Shown here: one piece after another, positions 12,520 through 24,980 of the stretch
Layout of the letters: each line of letters starts with the position of its first letter
Position numbering within the stretch: the stretch's first letter is position 1
NCBI GenBank assembly: GCA_023653785.1
Contig: JAMKCH010084907.1
Coordinates: 23,440 to 87,439, forward strand
Length of the DNA: 64,000 nucleotides
Direction of reading: 5' to 3'
From: Ophioderma brevispina
Taxonomy: Eukaryota; Echinodermata; Ophiuroidea; Amphilepidida; Ophiodermatidae
The notes under the pieces: model-generated
Seen by the model: the letters and a program-made list of their open reading frames with translations, nothing else
What the model was told of the DNA's origin: nothing
The model's database searches: none
Position numbers and translations under genes: made by a program

Positions 12520-13177
12520 ATAATTACAGGACTTTCAATTAGAGAGGGATCCCAAAGCTCTAAGACTGTACATGATTGTGCTCGTTAAAATACAACTGTT
12601 GATGATGAGATTTCATGGAAATAGTAGTGAAAATTTACCATCACTTTGGGAAGATTGCGGAAACACCTACGTTTGAGACTAAGCCCCATTTGCCAGTGCC
12701 CAAAATGTTAGCTCTCTGAGGACAATTCCTGATCGCATCTGCTATAAGCGCCGGGTCCTGAGAGCAGAGTGCATATGCTGTATAAACACATTACGGTGAT
12801 CTGAAAATGTTCCTGTGTTTTCTGCCTTGATTGTGGTATTGATCACAGAAGCTGTGTGTATTTTTCTGGATGGAACAGGGTGGACTTGAGACGCACTCGG
12901 CGTTCTTGAATTATTTGTCGTAACTCGGCAGAGCAGATGGAAGCTTTTGAGGAGGACGGTAAATGTTTTGTTCAGTTGTGTAATTGTTGGTTGGGTTAGG
13001 ATCGTGAGTTAGTTATACTTGGAATGTAAAATTAAAGATATATGAATTAGGATTGCAGTTAGGGAGGGGTCATTATTTATGGTGGGGGGAATGGACGATT
13101 TGAGGGGGAGTACAAAAACATTTGTAAGCGAGAGGGGAATATGAAAATTTTCATCAAGGAAAGGGGGAGCACGAACC

Positions 13178-13506
13178 TTAAAGGGGGATGGCCCGATTTA
13201 AGGATATGAAGTTTTCATCTTGATAGATTGGCCTTTACTCCAAACCCCATCTCTAAAGTTTCGCGCTGATATTTCAATCCGTTTTGATGTGAGAGCTAAA
13301 AACGTGATTTTGTAAGCCCCATGGAGTACTGTGTAAATTAATATTGGTCAACCAAAATGGGGCACATTTTCGCTTATAACTTCCAAACTAAACATCCTTT
13401 GGCTCAAAGATTTCACAGGGTAAATGAGAAAAATATTATCTTTCTTCTGATAACATCTGGGGCTTCTGGGGACGAGGCTATTAGTGATCGGGCCATGGAC
13501 CTTTAA
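13178..13506 (-). mobile_element. TTAA-flanked MITE, family 1, copy 4
   Basis: Near-identical duplicate of copy 3, carried along by the tandem duplication rather than inserted independently. Confidence 0.85.
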
Positions 13507-14082
13507 ATAATTACAGGACTTTCAATTAGAGAGGGATCCCAAAGCTCTAAGACTGTACATGATTGTGCTTGTTAAAATACAACTGTTGATGATGAGATTT
13601 CATGGAATATAGTAGTGAAAATTTACCATCACTTTGGGGAGATTGCAGAAACACCTACGTTTGAGACTAAGCCCCATTTACCAGTGCCCAAAATGTTAGC
13701 TCTCTGAGGACAATTCCTGATCGCATCTGCTATAAGCGCCGGGTCCTGAGAGCAGAGTGCATATGTTGTATAAACACATTACGGTGATCTGAAAATGTTC
13801 CTGTGTTTTCTGCCTTGATTGTGGTATTGATCACAGAAGCTGTGTGTATTTTTCTGGATGGAACAGGGTGGACTTGAGACGCACTCGGCGTTCTTGAATT
13901 ATTTGTCGTAACTCGGCAGAGCAGATGGAAGCTTTTGAGGAGGACGGTACAATTTAGTTCCAGCTTGGTGTGTAATTGTTGGTTGGGTTAGGAAATCTGA
14001 GTTAGTTATACTTGGGATGTAAAATTAAGATATATTGAATTATGATTGCAGTTGGGAGGGGTCCATTATTTATGGTGGGGGG

Positions 14083-15325
14083 AATGGACGATTTGAGGGG
14101 GGGAGTACAAAAACATTTGTAAGCGAGAGAGGGAATTGACAAAATTTTCATCAAGGAGAGAGCACCGAAATTGTTTAATGGAAGTGAAGGGGAAATGAGA
14201 AATTTTGTGCCGAAAAAAGGTTGAAATCCTCCATTCCCACAGATGTAAATAATGACTGCTCCCTTAGAGATAGAAATACTTGCAATTTAGGGTCAACATT
14301 CATGATAAAGTAGAAAACTTAAGTATGTAAAATTGTGTAAATTAAAGCACTGCTTTTTCAGGTGTGGTCTCTCTCTATCTCTCTCTGTCTCCCTCCCTCC
14401 CTCCGTCCCTCCCTCTCTTTTTTTCTCTTTCTCAAACACACACACTACCTGCTCTCTACTCTCTTTCTTTCTTCAATATTGGTAAAAAGTAGTTGAAACA
14501 CTCGCTGTCATTTGCTACATTGCCAGTCATCTGGGCCAGAGTTACAAACCTACAAGCTTGTTATCACTCAATTAAAAGTCCCAACCTTTTGGGGGGGACA
14601 GTTTTCCGAAAAATCGTTCAAAGTGTTCCAACGATTATTTCCCAGATTGTTGCTCTCACTTTATTCTCTTCTCCTGCTCACTCATGGCTTGCTTGCAAAA
14701 GGAGGGGATTTTTATCCCATCTTCATTTCCACCTATAAAGGAAAACAACTGTGTACATTCATTTTGTTTTTTTTTTTTTAATATTGTTATTTTTAGCAGA
14801 AAAAGTTCACTTTTTTCCTTCATTTCCACCAAATTTTCTTTCTTTGAAACTTGAAACCAGTCTGTATAAGCTAACCTGCTTGCCTATTTCTCGTGGCGCC
14901 CGTGCCATTGAGCACCCTAGATCACCACTCACGTTTGGTGCCATAAGAACCCAATTTACTTCTAGTGAGGGAAAAAGAAATCTATAAAAGCTCTTTCAAC
15001 CATATGTTTGTACAGTGCATTGGCGGTGCCAAAAAACATTTTGGGCCGCCTAAAGCTGTTAAATGGCAGTTGCTGACGCAAATTAAGGAGGAAACAGTTA
15101 TTTTTTCCCCTGGGTAACATTTTTCACAAATCTTTAAGAACTGTTGTTTTTGTGGTATTAAACATTTGCCAATCCATGCATTCCTAAATTTTACTTTTGT
15201 CAGGAAGATATATGCAGTGGCATTAACATGCGCGAAATTTCCAAAGTATCTTTAGACCCACCCGAAACTTTCCGGTGGGGTCTATAGTACTGGGGATTTT
15301 GACAGCCAATGGTTTTGTTAACTGG
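14083..15325 (+). repeat. Segmental duplication, copy 1
   Basis: Matches 15955-17228 over about 1.25 kb. Shared landmarks are 'ggacgatttgagggggagta', the CT-rich tract, 'cagtcatctgggccagagt', 'gaccaatc'-type tails and 'gtctatagtactggggattt'. The two copies differ by many one- and two-base indels. No ORF is conserved in frame between the copies, so the ORFs here are not genes. Confidence 0.88.
14360..14470 (+). repeat. CT-rich microsatellite
   Basis: A (tctc)n/(ctcc)n run of about 100 bp with interruptions. Its counterpart in the second copy is at 16235-16330. Confidence 0.9.
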
Positions 15326-15629
15326 TGTTTTACTTATATTCATAACTTATGTATATGTGCGACCAATCAACTCTTTACGAGTTACATACATTCCTCATCC
15401 AAGACGCAGGGGGTCATTGACATCTCACAATGACCTCGATTTGTGATGTCATACGCGCAACAATTACTCGCTTTTGTGACGTTCAAGACTACAGATCAAA
15501 ATGAATAAAAATGTTGGCCTGAACATGGATAAAAATTTCCCTACTGACCTGGCCAGCTACGGGTGCATTCAAAGGGCCGAGCATGAGAGGCCTGATCATG
15601 AAATCACAGAAATGTACTCGACACTACGT

Positions 15630-15910
15630 TAAACTAACAACATATATAGTAACTGACAACCGCCGACGTAAAATCTACTAGCTCCAAGCATGACTGCAGC
15701 GGCAAATCTAGCGGAGATATCGCCCGGCTTACCTGCACCTGGGTCTGCCAATTGTACTTTCCTCCCCCGCTACACGGCACAGCAATGGGAAGAAACAAGA
15801 GACTCTTCTTTGCTTGGAAGAAACGGCGCATTTGCTTGTATAGCAAGGATCACAGCGAGGACGTCTCAGACTCAAACTTGAGATGACCGCCACGAGAAAC
15901 TAACTGTGAA
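15630..15910 (-). promoter_or_regulatory. CpG-rich island, possible promoter and first exon
   Basis: CpG is much denser here than in the flanks (for example aaccgccgacgt, tagcggagatatcgcccggc, aaacggcgc, cgaggacgtc). On the - strand an ATG at 15831 opens 33 codons that reach a strong donor (CAG|GTAAGC) at 15733/15732 in phase 0. The peptide starts MRRFFQAKKSLLFLPIAVP, basic then hydrophobic, like a signal anchor. A competing 63-codon ORF runs on the + strand (15690-15881). I recognise neither protein. No downstream exon was found on the - strand, so the gene call is tentative. Confidence 0.3.
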
Positions 15911-15954
15911 CCATGGCTACAAGTTCGTGGTCAGTATAGGCGCCACTATGGTGG

Positions 15955-17228
15955 GCGGGAAGGACGATTTGAGGGGGAGTACAAAAACATTGTAAGCGAT
16001 GGGGTGAATATGAAACTTTTCATCAAGGAGAGAAGCCCGAAATTTGTATATGGAAGTGAAGGGGGAAATGAGAAATTTGTTGCCGAAAAAAAGGTTGAAA
16101 TACTCATTCCAAGATGTAATAATGACTGCTCCCGTAGAGATAGAAAGATTGCAATTTAGGGTCAAACATTCATTGATAACGTAGTAAAACTTAAGTATGT
16201 AAAATGTGTACAAGTAAGCACTGCTTTTTCAGGTGTGGGTCTCTCTATCTCTCTCTGTCTCCCTCCATACATCATCCCCTTCTCTTTTTTATCTTCTCCA
16301 ACACCACACTCTGTCTCTAACTCTATATTCTTCAATAATTGGTAAAAAGTAGTTTGAAAACACTCACTGTCATTTGCTACATTGCCAGTCATCTGGGCCA
16401 GAGTACAAACCTACAAGCTGTTATCATCAATAAAAGTCCCACCCCTTTTGGGGGGGACAGTTTTCCGAAAAATCGTTCAAGGGTTCAACGATTTATTTGC
16501 CAGATAGCGCTTGCTCTCACTTTATGCTCTTCTCGCTCAGTCATGGTTTGACTTCAAAAAAGGAGGGGATCTTTATCCCTTCTTCATTTCCACCTTATGA
16601 TAAAGGAAAACAACCTGTGTAACATTCATTTGTGTCACACTGCAAAATGGATCCACACGAGCAAGAAAAAGTCCTCATCTTTTCTTACCCATTTCCCACC
16701 AAATTTCTTTTGAACTTGAAATCCAGTCTGATAAGCTAACTTGCTTGCCTATTTTCTCGTGGCCCAGTGCATTGAGCACCCTAGATAACCACTCACGTTT
16801 GGTGCAATAAGAACCCTAATTTACTTCTAGTGAGGGAAAAGAAATCTATAAAAGCTATTTCAACAAAAAACACAGGTTTTGCGAGTAAGTGTTTGTACAG
16901 TTGATTAGGCGCTTGTGACAAAAACAATTTGGGCCGCCTTAAAAAGCTTGTTAAATGTCAGTTGCTGACAAAATATTAAGGAGGAAGGAACCGTATTTTT
17001 TCCCAGGTACATTTTCACGAATCTTTAAGAACTGTTGTTTTGTTGGTATTAAAATTGGCCAATCCATGCATGATTTAGTGTTAAATAGAGAAAATTTTAT
17101 TTTGTGGCAGGAAGATATTATGCAGGTGGATTAACATGCGAGAATCCAAAGGATCTTTAGGAACCACGAAGTACTTCGGTGGGTCTATAGTACTGGGGAT
17201 TTTGAAGCCAATGGTTTTGTTAACGGCG
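15955..17228 (+). repeat. Segmental duplication, copy 2 (indel-rich)
   Basis: Second copy of 14083-15325. Single-base insertions and deletions outnumber clean substitutions along its length, a pattern more like uncorrected sequence than neutral decay alone. Confidence 0.85.
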
Positions 17229-17890
17229 TTGTTATGTTATTGTATTGTCTTGGAAATTTTGCATGTGTGTATGGAGGACGTGGGAATATGCAGCGGTGCG
17301 TTTTGGCGACCAATAAGTTGTGTTATGAAAGCCAAGTTTAGGTCTAAACAAATCAAAGTGGTGGAATTTGGTTCGTGACGTTTCATACAGCTCCTTTGGA
17401 TGTGTGCAGTGTGAATGGCCATGAAAGCAGTGGGAAATAGCAAAAGTCAATCACAGTAAGCCTCTGGAAAGCTTCCCCTTATCACTTGGGTTCCTTCCAG
17501 ATTTGAAGCCTATGTTATACCTCTAGTTGTGTCAATTCAGTTGCTTGCAATGTGTTTGTTTACTGATTGGGGTCTCACTTACTTGCAAGGACACTTCCTA
17601 TGTCTGTGGTATTTCCAGGCATCAACTCACCTTTCTGGTAAGAGGAGCATTTTGCAATATGCTAGTACATCGTTTTACAATGGACTCTAATGTAACATTT
17701 CTGCACACGAGTAATGTTGAAAAAGTTAATATTTCCTCAGAATGTAAATTGGTGTTTTTTTCCAGGATAAGCCCGTGCCTGCACCAAACCCAATCGAATT
17801 TGACACTAAGTGACTGCTCAATTCCGATTCTGGTCAGTCAGACTAGTATATTATCATATACCCCAAGTAAAAAAATCATTTCTTTCTCAA
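17229..17890. other. Intergenic, one 122-codon ORF, no gene called
   Basis: The ORF at 17527-17895 (+) has no recognisable domain, and its composition is like its surroundings. I consider it chance. Confidence 0.35.
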
Positions 17891-17892
17891 TT

Positions 17893-18275
17893 TAAAATAA
17901 CGGTCTGGAATTTCCTTGATCCACTAACCTTTTTTTCCTGTGTGTTGGTGTTTGCGTGTGTGTGTGTCTAACATGTATGTGTGTGTAAAAAAAAAAAAAA
18001 CAAATGTCAAAAAAGAAGTAATTACATGTATTGAACAATGTTATAAACCGTTATTAACAAATTGGTCAGTCAGCCGATAGTTCTAATATCCAAAATAACT
18101 GTCTGGAAATTCCATGATCCACTAACCTTCTGTGGTGTGTGTGTGGGAGTGCGTGCATGCGTTGTGTTTGTCTATGTCTGTATGCCTGTCTGTGCCCGGC
18201 TCTATATGGCTGTCTGTTTGTAGGTGGTGTCAATGTATGTGTGTTCGTACACAAATGTCAAAAATAATTTAAAAT
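17893..18275 (+). repeat. Tandem duplication around GT microsatellites
   Basis: 'aaaataac.gtctgga.att' with 'gatccactaacctt' occurs at about 17894 and again at about 18090. Each is followed by (GT)n and then 'acaaatgtcaaaaa'. The unit is about 195 bp with moderate divergence. Confidence 0.85.
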
Positions 18276-18429
18276 TTTGGAACCAATGTATAAAAGTAAA
18301 ACATTTGCTCAAAGCCATGACCAATTTTTTTCGATACCACATTTGTATGTACATACGTGTACATGTGGTGTTGCACGGGGAAGACCCCAACCAAGTATTT
18401 ACCCACGGTGTATGTGTAGTCTGTGATGT

Positions 18430-20110
18430 ATTGTCCCCATCCTTTGAGGAAGGGCACCCTCAATTGAATTTAAAAGGCATTAATTAAAACGGTAATTCCA
18501 GAACTTCATTCCAAATGTCAGCCCATCGTCAAAGCATTGTGATTTCCAAATATTTTTCTTTTTTTAATAAATGATTTTTAATGGGAATGGATATTCGAAT
18601 CATGAGGAAGAGCGCCCTCAGGGTTAAGCTTACAAATTAAAGGGCAATATGCAGGTTAATGAATGGAGTTCGAATGGTTAGTTTTAGAGGTTTTTGTTAT
18701 GTGGGTTGAAATATGACTGAGTCATAATAGTTTGTTTTAGAGTTATTTGTTGGTGAAGTAATTTTTTTGAAAAAAAAAGTGTTTGATTTTATCTCACTAT
18801 GGGAATGTACTTTTGCATTATTTGAGGAAAAACACCCTCAAATTGAATATTAAAGGGGCATTATGCAATTTTCAAAAAGATATGGGGGTTCATTGATGAG
18901 TGTGTTAGGGGTCTTTTTTGTTTTGCTGTTTTGGTGAGTTATGGATTGTAGTTTTCATTGATGAGTTGATGTTAGCGTTATTTGGTGAGTTCGGAATGGA
19001 GTCATTCCATCGAGTTATGTTCAGAGTTTTCGTAGAGTTATTTTTGGTGAGTTATGGAGTTCAGCGATGGAGTTAGGTTTAGTTTTTTGATTGTTTGGTG
19101 AGTTTAAATGGAGCCTGTCAATTAGTTTTAAGCGTATTTTGTTTTAGTGAGGTATGAATGGAGTTCATTGAGAGTTATGTTATTAGAGTTATTTGGAGTT
19201 AGGAAATGGGAGTAATTTTTGGTGAGTTATGGAGGGCATCGATGAGTAGGTTTAGCAGTTTTTTGTTATGTTTGGTGAGTTGTAAATGAGCCCATCAATG
19301 CGTTGTTTAGTTAGAGTTATTTGTTGTGAGGTATGACTGGAGTTCATTGATGAGTTATGTGTTAAAGTCATTGGGTGAGTATGGATGGAGTTCCTCAACC
19401 TGTTCAGAATGTTTAGGGGTTTTTTTTGGTTATGAGTTGAAGTTGGTGGCTTAAATTGATGAGTTATGTTTTAGAGGTTTTTTTGGTTTTGGTGAGTTAT
19501 GGAGGGAGTTCACCAATGATGGAGTTGTTTTTTAGAGTTCTGTTGGTGAGATATGGATAGAGTTCATGATGAGTTATGGTTTTAGAGTTCTGGGGTCGCG
19601 AAAGCCGGGTGACCCGCCTTGTATCTATTAAAAGGCCATTCGTCCATTACTTTTTAAAGGGCAATTCATTAATCATTTACCAATTAATTCCTCCATTTAC
19701 CAATTAAAGGGACATTGTCAGGGCCATTTCTCAGTTACCAATTACAGGGCTATGCCTCATTGCCCAAAAGGGGCATTGTCCATCATTTACCTTGAAAGGG
19801 CAAGCAATTTTATTTAAAAATTAAAGTGCCATTCCTTCAGTTAAACACACTGAAGGGACTAAATTCCTCAATTTACTATTATTAAAAGGCTCTTCCTCCA
19901 TTTACCAAATAACGGCCATTCAGCAATTTAGCAGTTACTTAAAGGGCCATGGCCAATGAAAGGGGCATTATATGATTTTTGAAAATGGTTAAGATTATAA
20001 TGGATTAAAGATTGGACTTAGTAATTTCAAACAAAAATTATGACAGGAATGTATTTTTTGCACCATTTGAAGAAGAGCACCCCGGGTTCATGTTGACATC
20101 AATCCTTTGT
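18430..20110 (+). repeat. Composite degenerate satellite, three unit types
   Basis: A spacer with the core 'tttgaggaag.gcaccctcaa' followed by 'ttaaaggggcatta' appears near 18440, 18600, 18820 and 20065 (the last as 'tttgaagaagagcacccc'). Between the third and fourth spacers lie two different arrays. One at 18650-19590 is built on 'ggtgagttatggatggagtt' and 'cattgatgagttatgtttta' (unit about 50 bp, many copies). The other at 19625-19965 is built on 'tttaccaattaaagggccat' (unit about 27 bp). ORFs here are repeat readouts. Confidence 0.8.
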
Positions 20111-21552
20111 ACTACACTACATTTTCTCTTTTGCCAAAGCATATTTTATGTCCATCTTGACTCTATTTGTTCACAAACTGTCTGCCAACCAATAAACTTG
20201 TCTTAGGTGTCTCATGAATTGCGTCTCCAAGAATCATTCAAGTTCCACCATACAAGTGCGTCTTATGCATCATTGATGCTCTCGTTTGTAGAAACCAGGG
20301 TAGTTTGTGCCCCAGTTGAAGTGATGAAAATCAACCCAGTAATGCTTTGCACTCTACTTATATGACACTGTATCCATACCAAGTGTGGTATGGTATGGGG
20401 TTAGAAGTGTACGGGAGATTAAAGGGATGCTAGATATCAGCTAATTTCAGAGAAATTATTCTGTATCAATTTCATCATCTTCCATTATTTGTAGTCTGTG
20501 TGATGTTTAAACCAGCGGTTAACTTAGACACGAAGTGAAATAAATCAAAAGCTATTACTCTGTTGATCTCAGGTTGAGGGGGACGTCACTGAGCGCTTTA
20601 GGTTTTGCGCCCTAGAAACGCACGCAATGACCTTTCATGCGCATTACGCACGCCAAATAAAGCAGATGGGGTTATGTTATTATTAAATCAATACTTATTT
20701 TAGTGTAGAGTTCTTAAATTGTAAAAATGATAGAAACATTTTTGAAAGAATGCCATTAAGAAAACAATTGAAAACAAATAATTGCTTTTCTGCACAACAT
20801 AATGTAGACACAACATTTGATGCACTCACATGACGAATTTAACAAGGTATATGGAGAGTGTATGAATAGCCAATTAAATCAAATAACGTGGGCGGCCTAC
20901 CGGAAACAAACTGGTATTATGGTTTTACATTTCTTTGAATGAAAGATAAATGAAGTTGAGTATGCCAAAAAATAATTTAGTAGGTTGTTCCCATCAAAAA
21001 AATATTAAAGAACAAAGACTTGTAATGCTTGGTTAGTTTCAGTTTAAATAGTATTGGCACAGTAAATGGGTAATAAAATAATAAGAATGTGATCATATTT
21101 AGTCATGATTCGGTCAATAAACACAGGAAAACACAAATTGTTATGTTGACAACATGTTCAAGGGATGATAAAGATATCATGCTTTTTAGACATTGGCTAC
21201 TCATCCACAGTTTCAGAAATGTGTTTTATTACGACAAAACCAGAATATGAATCGATAATATCAAGAGTAACACTATTTTGACGTCTGATTTTGGGTTGGC
21301 TATTACATCTGTGCAAATTTTATGAATGTTGCTGCTGGTCAGGGGTAGGACATGGCCAACCTATAGCAACAGTGAATTCAAAACGGAATCAACATCCGGC
21401 GTAACCCGAGTGCTAGTCTTCTCAAAGACTTAATGGTACCTAGGAGGGTGTCTTATGCAATGGGACGTACAGACAAAGACTTGAACCAAAGGATATCTGG
21501 TCCGATATATCTAAATGAACATTATTGGATATTACACTGTATTGTAGCGGGG
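20111..21552. other. Intergenic, no gene seen
   Basis: AT-rich, with no ORF of note and no recognised repeat. Confidence 0.4.
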
Positions 21553-21770
21553 TTAATCACTAACCAGGAAACCAGATTTTGAAATCAATTTTTTTTTTTT
21601 AAAGCAAAAGTGATTTTGCAATGTCATTGGGACCGAGGCGCCGTAGAAATGCCATGTAAGGAAATTCCCTAAATTTACATTTGGCCAATCACAAATGCCC
21701 AAATCGAGCAGATTGGTCATGCCCCCCTGGAGTAGCATATTGGCCTTAGAGGGCATAACAATGTAAGTTA
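21553..21770 (-). repeat. Dispersed repeat, shared with 51020-51240
   Basis: 'gattttgcaatgtcattggg', 'accgaggc.ccgtagaaa' and 'ccaaatcgagcagat' occur here and, inverted, at 51020-51240 with moderate divergence. The ORF on the - strand lies inside the repeat. Confidence 0.65.
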
Positions 21771-21879
21771 GTGACCTTCGAGGCCTCTATGACAACTTCT
21801 CATCATAGATTTTTCTAATTTTGGTACAGGTGATAGCGTCACTGTCCCCTGACGTGTATTCATTTGTCTGGATTATACA

Positions 21880-22560
21880 TGAATACATACATACATACAT
21901 AAACATACATACATACTACATACATACTACATACATTACATACAAAGACTTATATTGCGCCAAATCAATGATATCAAGGCGCATTACAAACAAGAAAATA
22001 CCATAAAAAAATTTAAAAGAGTACAAATAAACACAAGGCAAATAAAATATGTTTTGATCGCTTTTTGAAGCTTGAGTGTGGGAGACAAGCGAATTTTGGA
22101 CGGAAGTGTATTCCCATAGACGGGGCCCATAAAATTGAAAAGTGATCACCAGCACGGCGGGTAGTGGGAGGTATGACCAGTCTAGTAAATATTGAGAAGA
22201 ACGGTAGAGGAAGTAGCGACTAGTGTCCATAAGATGAGGCGAGATTGAGTCATCTTGGAGATATCTAGGGGCACAGCCATTGTCGACAATGAAACCATTA
22301 TGGTGAAGCAACTTAAAGTAATAGTTCTTTTACTGGAAGCCAGTGAAGATCTGCTAAATATGAAGAAAGTGATCACGGGTTTCAGCCAAAAACTGTGATA
22401 TGACCAGCCGGTTTTGAATGCGTTGAAGCCTTGGAGGTAGCACTGTTGTACCAACGAGAAGTGGAATTCATTTAATCCAGTCTGGACAGAACACAAGACG
22501 AGCGCCAATATGATGGAAAGAGTCAAGTCAAGATATCTTCGTATACAAGAAACTATTCCT
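21880..22560 (-). pseudogene. LINE 3' end, reverse transcriptase ORF remnant
   Basis: Read on the - strand, the decayed text follows the C-terminal part of a CR1/L2-type non-LTR retrotransposon ORF2. A 'DHITPVLxSLHWLPV'-like block appears in shifted frames near 22350, then APRYLQDDSISPH at about 22260, then a 'YGPRLWEYTSVQNSL' stretch near 22110. This corresponds to the usual PxLWNSLPxxIR motif. Several frameshifts and stops break it. The element ends in the motif 'ggcgcaatataagtctttgt' and a (TGTA)n tail, as expected for a LINE 3' terminus. It is dead and 5'-truncated. Confidence 0.75.
21884..21945 (+). repeat. (CATA)n microsatellite, LINE tail
   Basis: Runs of acatacatacat abut the 3' end of the - strand LINE and probably grew from its tail. 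Confidence 0.9.
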
Positions 22561-24041
22561 GATTTGAAAATTAAGTGTAAGACATAATGAGATACATGAC
22601 TTTTCATGGATAAGGTTTCAGGGCAAAATAAACTCCCAGGTGCGAACCGAGGTGGGGATGGTTGATTTTACAGTTATGTTTCCAACTGTGCAGGGTTTGC
22701 CAGGTTCTTCCACGCGGAAAAAAAAACGCGTTTTTTTCCGCGATTTTTTCCACTTGAAGAAACGGGTTTCTTCCAGTTTCATCCACTGAAAGTGGAAGGG
22801 AAACTAAAAAAGTCATTTAAAATTTTCATTTAAAGCAAAATGACTTACAGTTTGTTTATATTATACCAGAATGCAATATATAGTGAAATAATTCAAAATA
22901 ACCATTCAGGGGACCCCCCTACCTACCCCATGCAATTACATTTAATTAATCACACATTTATTTAAAAAGGCACTCTCTAAATATAAAAAAATACTAAGAA
23001 ATGCTTCCCACTTTTCACACCAGCAAGGCCAAGCAGAGTCTCCTTTGTAAAGACTTTTAGAACATCTTCAAAATATAAAATAAGTAAAAAACACACAGAA
23101 ATAAATAAAAAAAGTAAAAAAAAACTCTATGATTAATTTTAATTTTATGATTTGTATTTAAATTAACAAATTGGCCATACAGATTTTAACAGCTTTTTCA
23201 TTTTTTGCATCTACAATACAACTGTGCTGTATAAATGTGCAAATGATTAAGACTTGGAAAATAAGTTACAATTATCATATGTATATTGGATAGCAAGTCA
23301 AAACAAAATCTGTGGAAATTTTTCCTATATACTGCAAGGTATACTAACATGCTATAAACTTGTAATTAATTTTGAAAAAAAAAAAAACAAACACACAGAT
23401 TAAAATTTAAAGTATAAATAGCCTGGGTGATTTGAAGTGCCAAAGCAGATGAATATGGAGTAATTTAGGTATGTTGTCATAATACATTTCTTTGATTCTT
23501 CCAGTTCTTCAGTTTCTTCCGTTCTTCCGGAAGAAACACCTTTTTTTCCAGTTTCTTTCATTCTCGGAAGAAAAGAAAATAGGTTCTTCGGCAGTTTCCG
23601 AAACCCGCAACTTGGAGATATGCAACAGAGGTTTTGTTTTACGTTGCTGAGGGGATCCGAAAACAATGAATTCAGTCGTGGTCCATGTTGAGTTTTAATT
23701 ATTGATTTAATGAGGTATACCATTAAAAAAGGAGACCTTTCTAGATGAAAAGGTGTATCTTTTTTAATTTTAGGAAATAAGTTGATCAAAGAGAAAAAAA
23801 AGACATCCCCAGAATAGTATTGGTTAGGAATTTTTGTCCTTTCACCATGCTACTTCATGAAGAGAAACATTACTATGCAACATTTTTATAAAGTGTTTGC
23901 TGATGTGGAAGTTTAACATTTTTTATATCATTTGTGACACAAAAGGGGAAAGTTGAAAACAATAAAAAGGACATGTTTGGGTGGGGAAAAAGAAACTGTA
24001 AATCATTTTTCAATTGTGTATGAAGCTATTGAGTTATCATT
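22561..24041. other. AT-rich intergenic with two 'ttcttcc' palindromic clusters
   Basis: Clusters rich in ggttcttcc/ggaagaa palindromes at about 22700-22805 and 23490-23625 flank about 700 bp of very AT-rich DNA. They might be ends of one element, but I could not match termini or a target-site duplication. Confidence 0.35.
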
Positions 24042-24386
24042 TTAAGGGGTGACTCAATTTAAGTGTATTAAATTTTTCATCTTGAAAGAATGGCCTTCAT
24101 TGAAAACCCCATTGTAAATAGTTTTGCACGATATTTCAACCCATTTGAAGTGAGAGAAAATATGTGATTTTGTAATCCCATAGAGTGCGTGTAAAAATTA
24201 ATATGGTCGACTTCTCCTCTAAAATGGATCATATTTTCTCTCTCAATAACATCCAAACCAAACATACCTTAGCCCTAGATTCCACAGGGAAATGAGAAAG
24301 CAGTAGTTTCTTCTGATACCAAAATTTTGACCACTTCTGGTAAAATCTGGGATGAGGCTAGTAGCAATCGGACCATGGACCTTTAA
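24042..24386 (-). mobile_element. TTAA-flanked MITE, family 1, copy 5
   Basis: Bounded by TTAA. Starts ttaaggggtgactcaattta and ends ggaccatggacctttaa, an older and more divergent copy. Confidence 0.75.
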
Positions 24387-24889
24387 GGTCATGTGTTCTT
24401 CTGTCAGAATTCAACCTGTCACCATATACCAGTACTGTAAAAACACATGGTGCTAGTCTCACATCTATGATACCTAACACAAACACAGATATGCATTCAA
24501 AATTGATATTCACAACATGGAATCCCAGTAGGTGTAAAGCAGGAAAGTCATAGCGACCAATCATAACAATATTATGTCAATGCAATTTTTACTGTGTTTG
24601 CAAATGAATGACACATTATTACACTTCTGGACATGAAACTTGTGAAGTCAACATTGGGTTGATTAGCAGCAGTTACAGTTTCACAATCAGGTAGGATTGA
24701 TAGCTATGAGCTACATGCTCTTCTACTAGGCAGAGTTCAGTGTATTCTACATGTTTATGTTAAAATGTGATGACTGAGAGCTTATGTGTTGGGGTATCAT
24801 ATATAATCCACCCCCCCCAAAAACAGGGGGTGTACTTTCTAACACACACTAGTGAATTGAAGCTGCTGAACTGTGCTTTTGAATTGAGG

Positions 24890-24980
24890 GTTTATTTGTT
24901 CATAGTGATGGTTCACTATGTAATTCGCTGATGTTAGCACCTATTGGTTACTGGTTCAAGCCTTGGCTCATTCACCTGTT
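24890..24980 (+). mobile_element. Possible tRNA-derived SINE remnant
   Basis: B box-like 'ctggttcaagccttgg' near 24952, with a weak upstream tRNA-like stretch. Could be chance. Confidence 0.3.

Larger units (their letters stand above)
12189..14170 (+). repeat. Tandem duplication of about 1 kb, two units
   Basis: Unit A is about 12189-13177 and unit B about 13178-14170. Both start with a family 1 MITE and continue with the same single-copy-looking text (for example 'gcatctgctataagcgccgg' and 'acgcactcggcgttcttgaa'). The first roughly 770 bp are nearly identical. The last roughly 200 bp differ by many single-base indels, suggesting uneven sequence quality as well as divergence. Confidence 0.9.

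Noticed and set aside
17527..17895. 122-codon ORF as a cysteine-rich secreted protein
   Set aside because: No signal peptide pattern, splice sites or recognisable domain. AT-rich context and adjacent low-complexity repeats make chance likely.
21884..21945. CRISPR-like or telomeric array
   Set aside because: It is a simple (CATA)n microsatellite at a LINE tail. No spacer-repeat structure exists anywhere in the window.
22182..22607. A 141-codon host membrane protein on the - strand
   Set aside because: The text is a frameshifted reading of a LINE reverse transcriptase C terminus with a microsatellite tail.
22700..23625. A single roughly 900-bp transposon bounded by 'ttcttcc' clusters
   Set aside because: The ends are not convincing inverted repeats and no target-site duplication was found.
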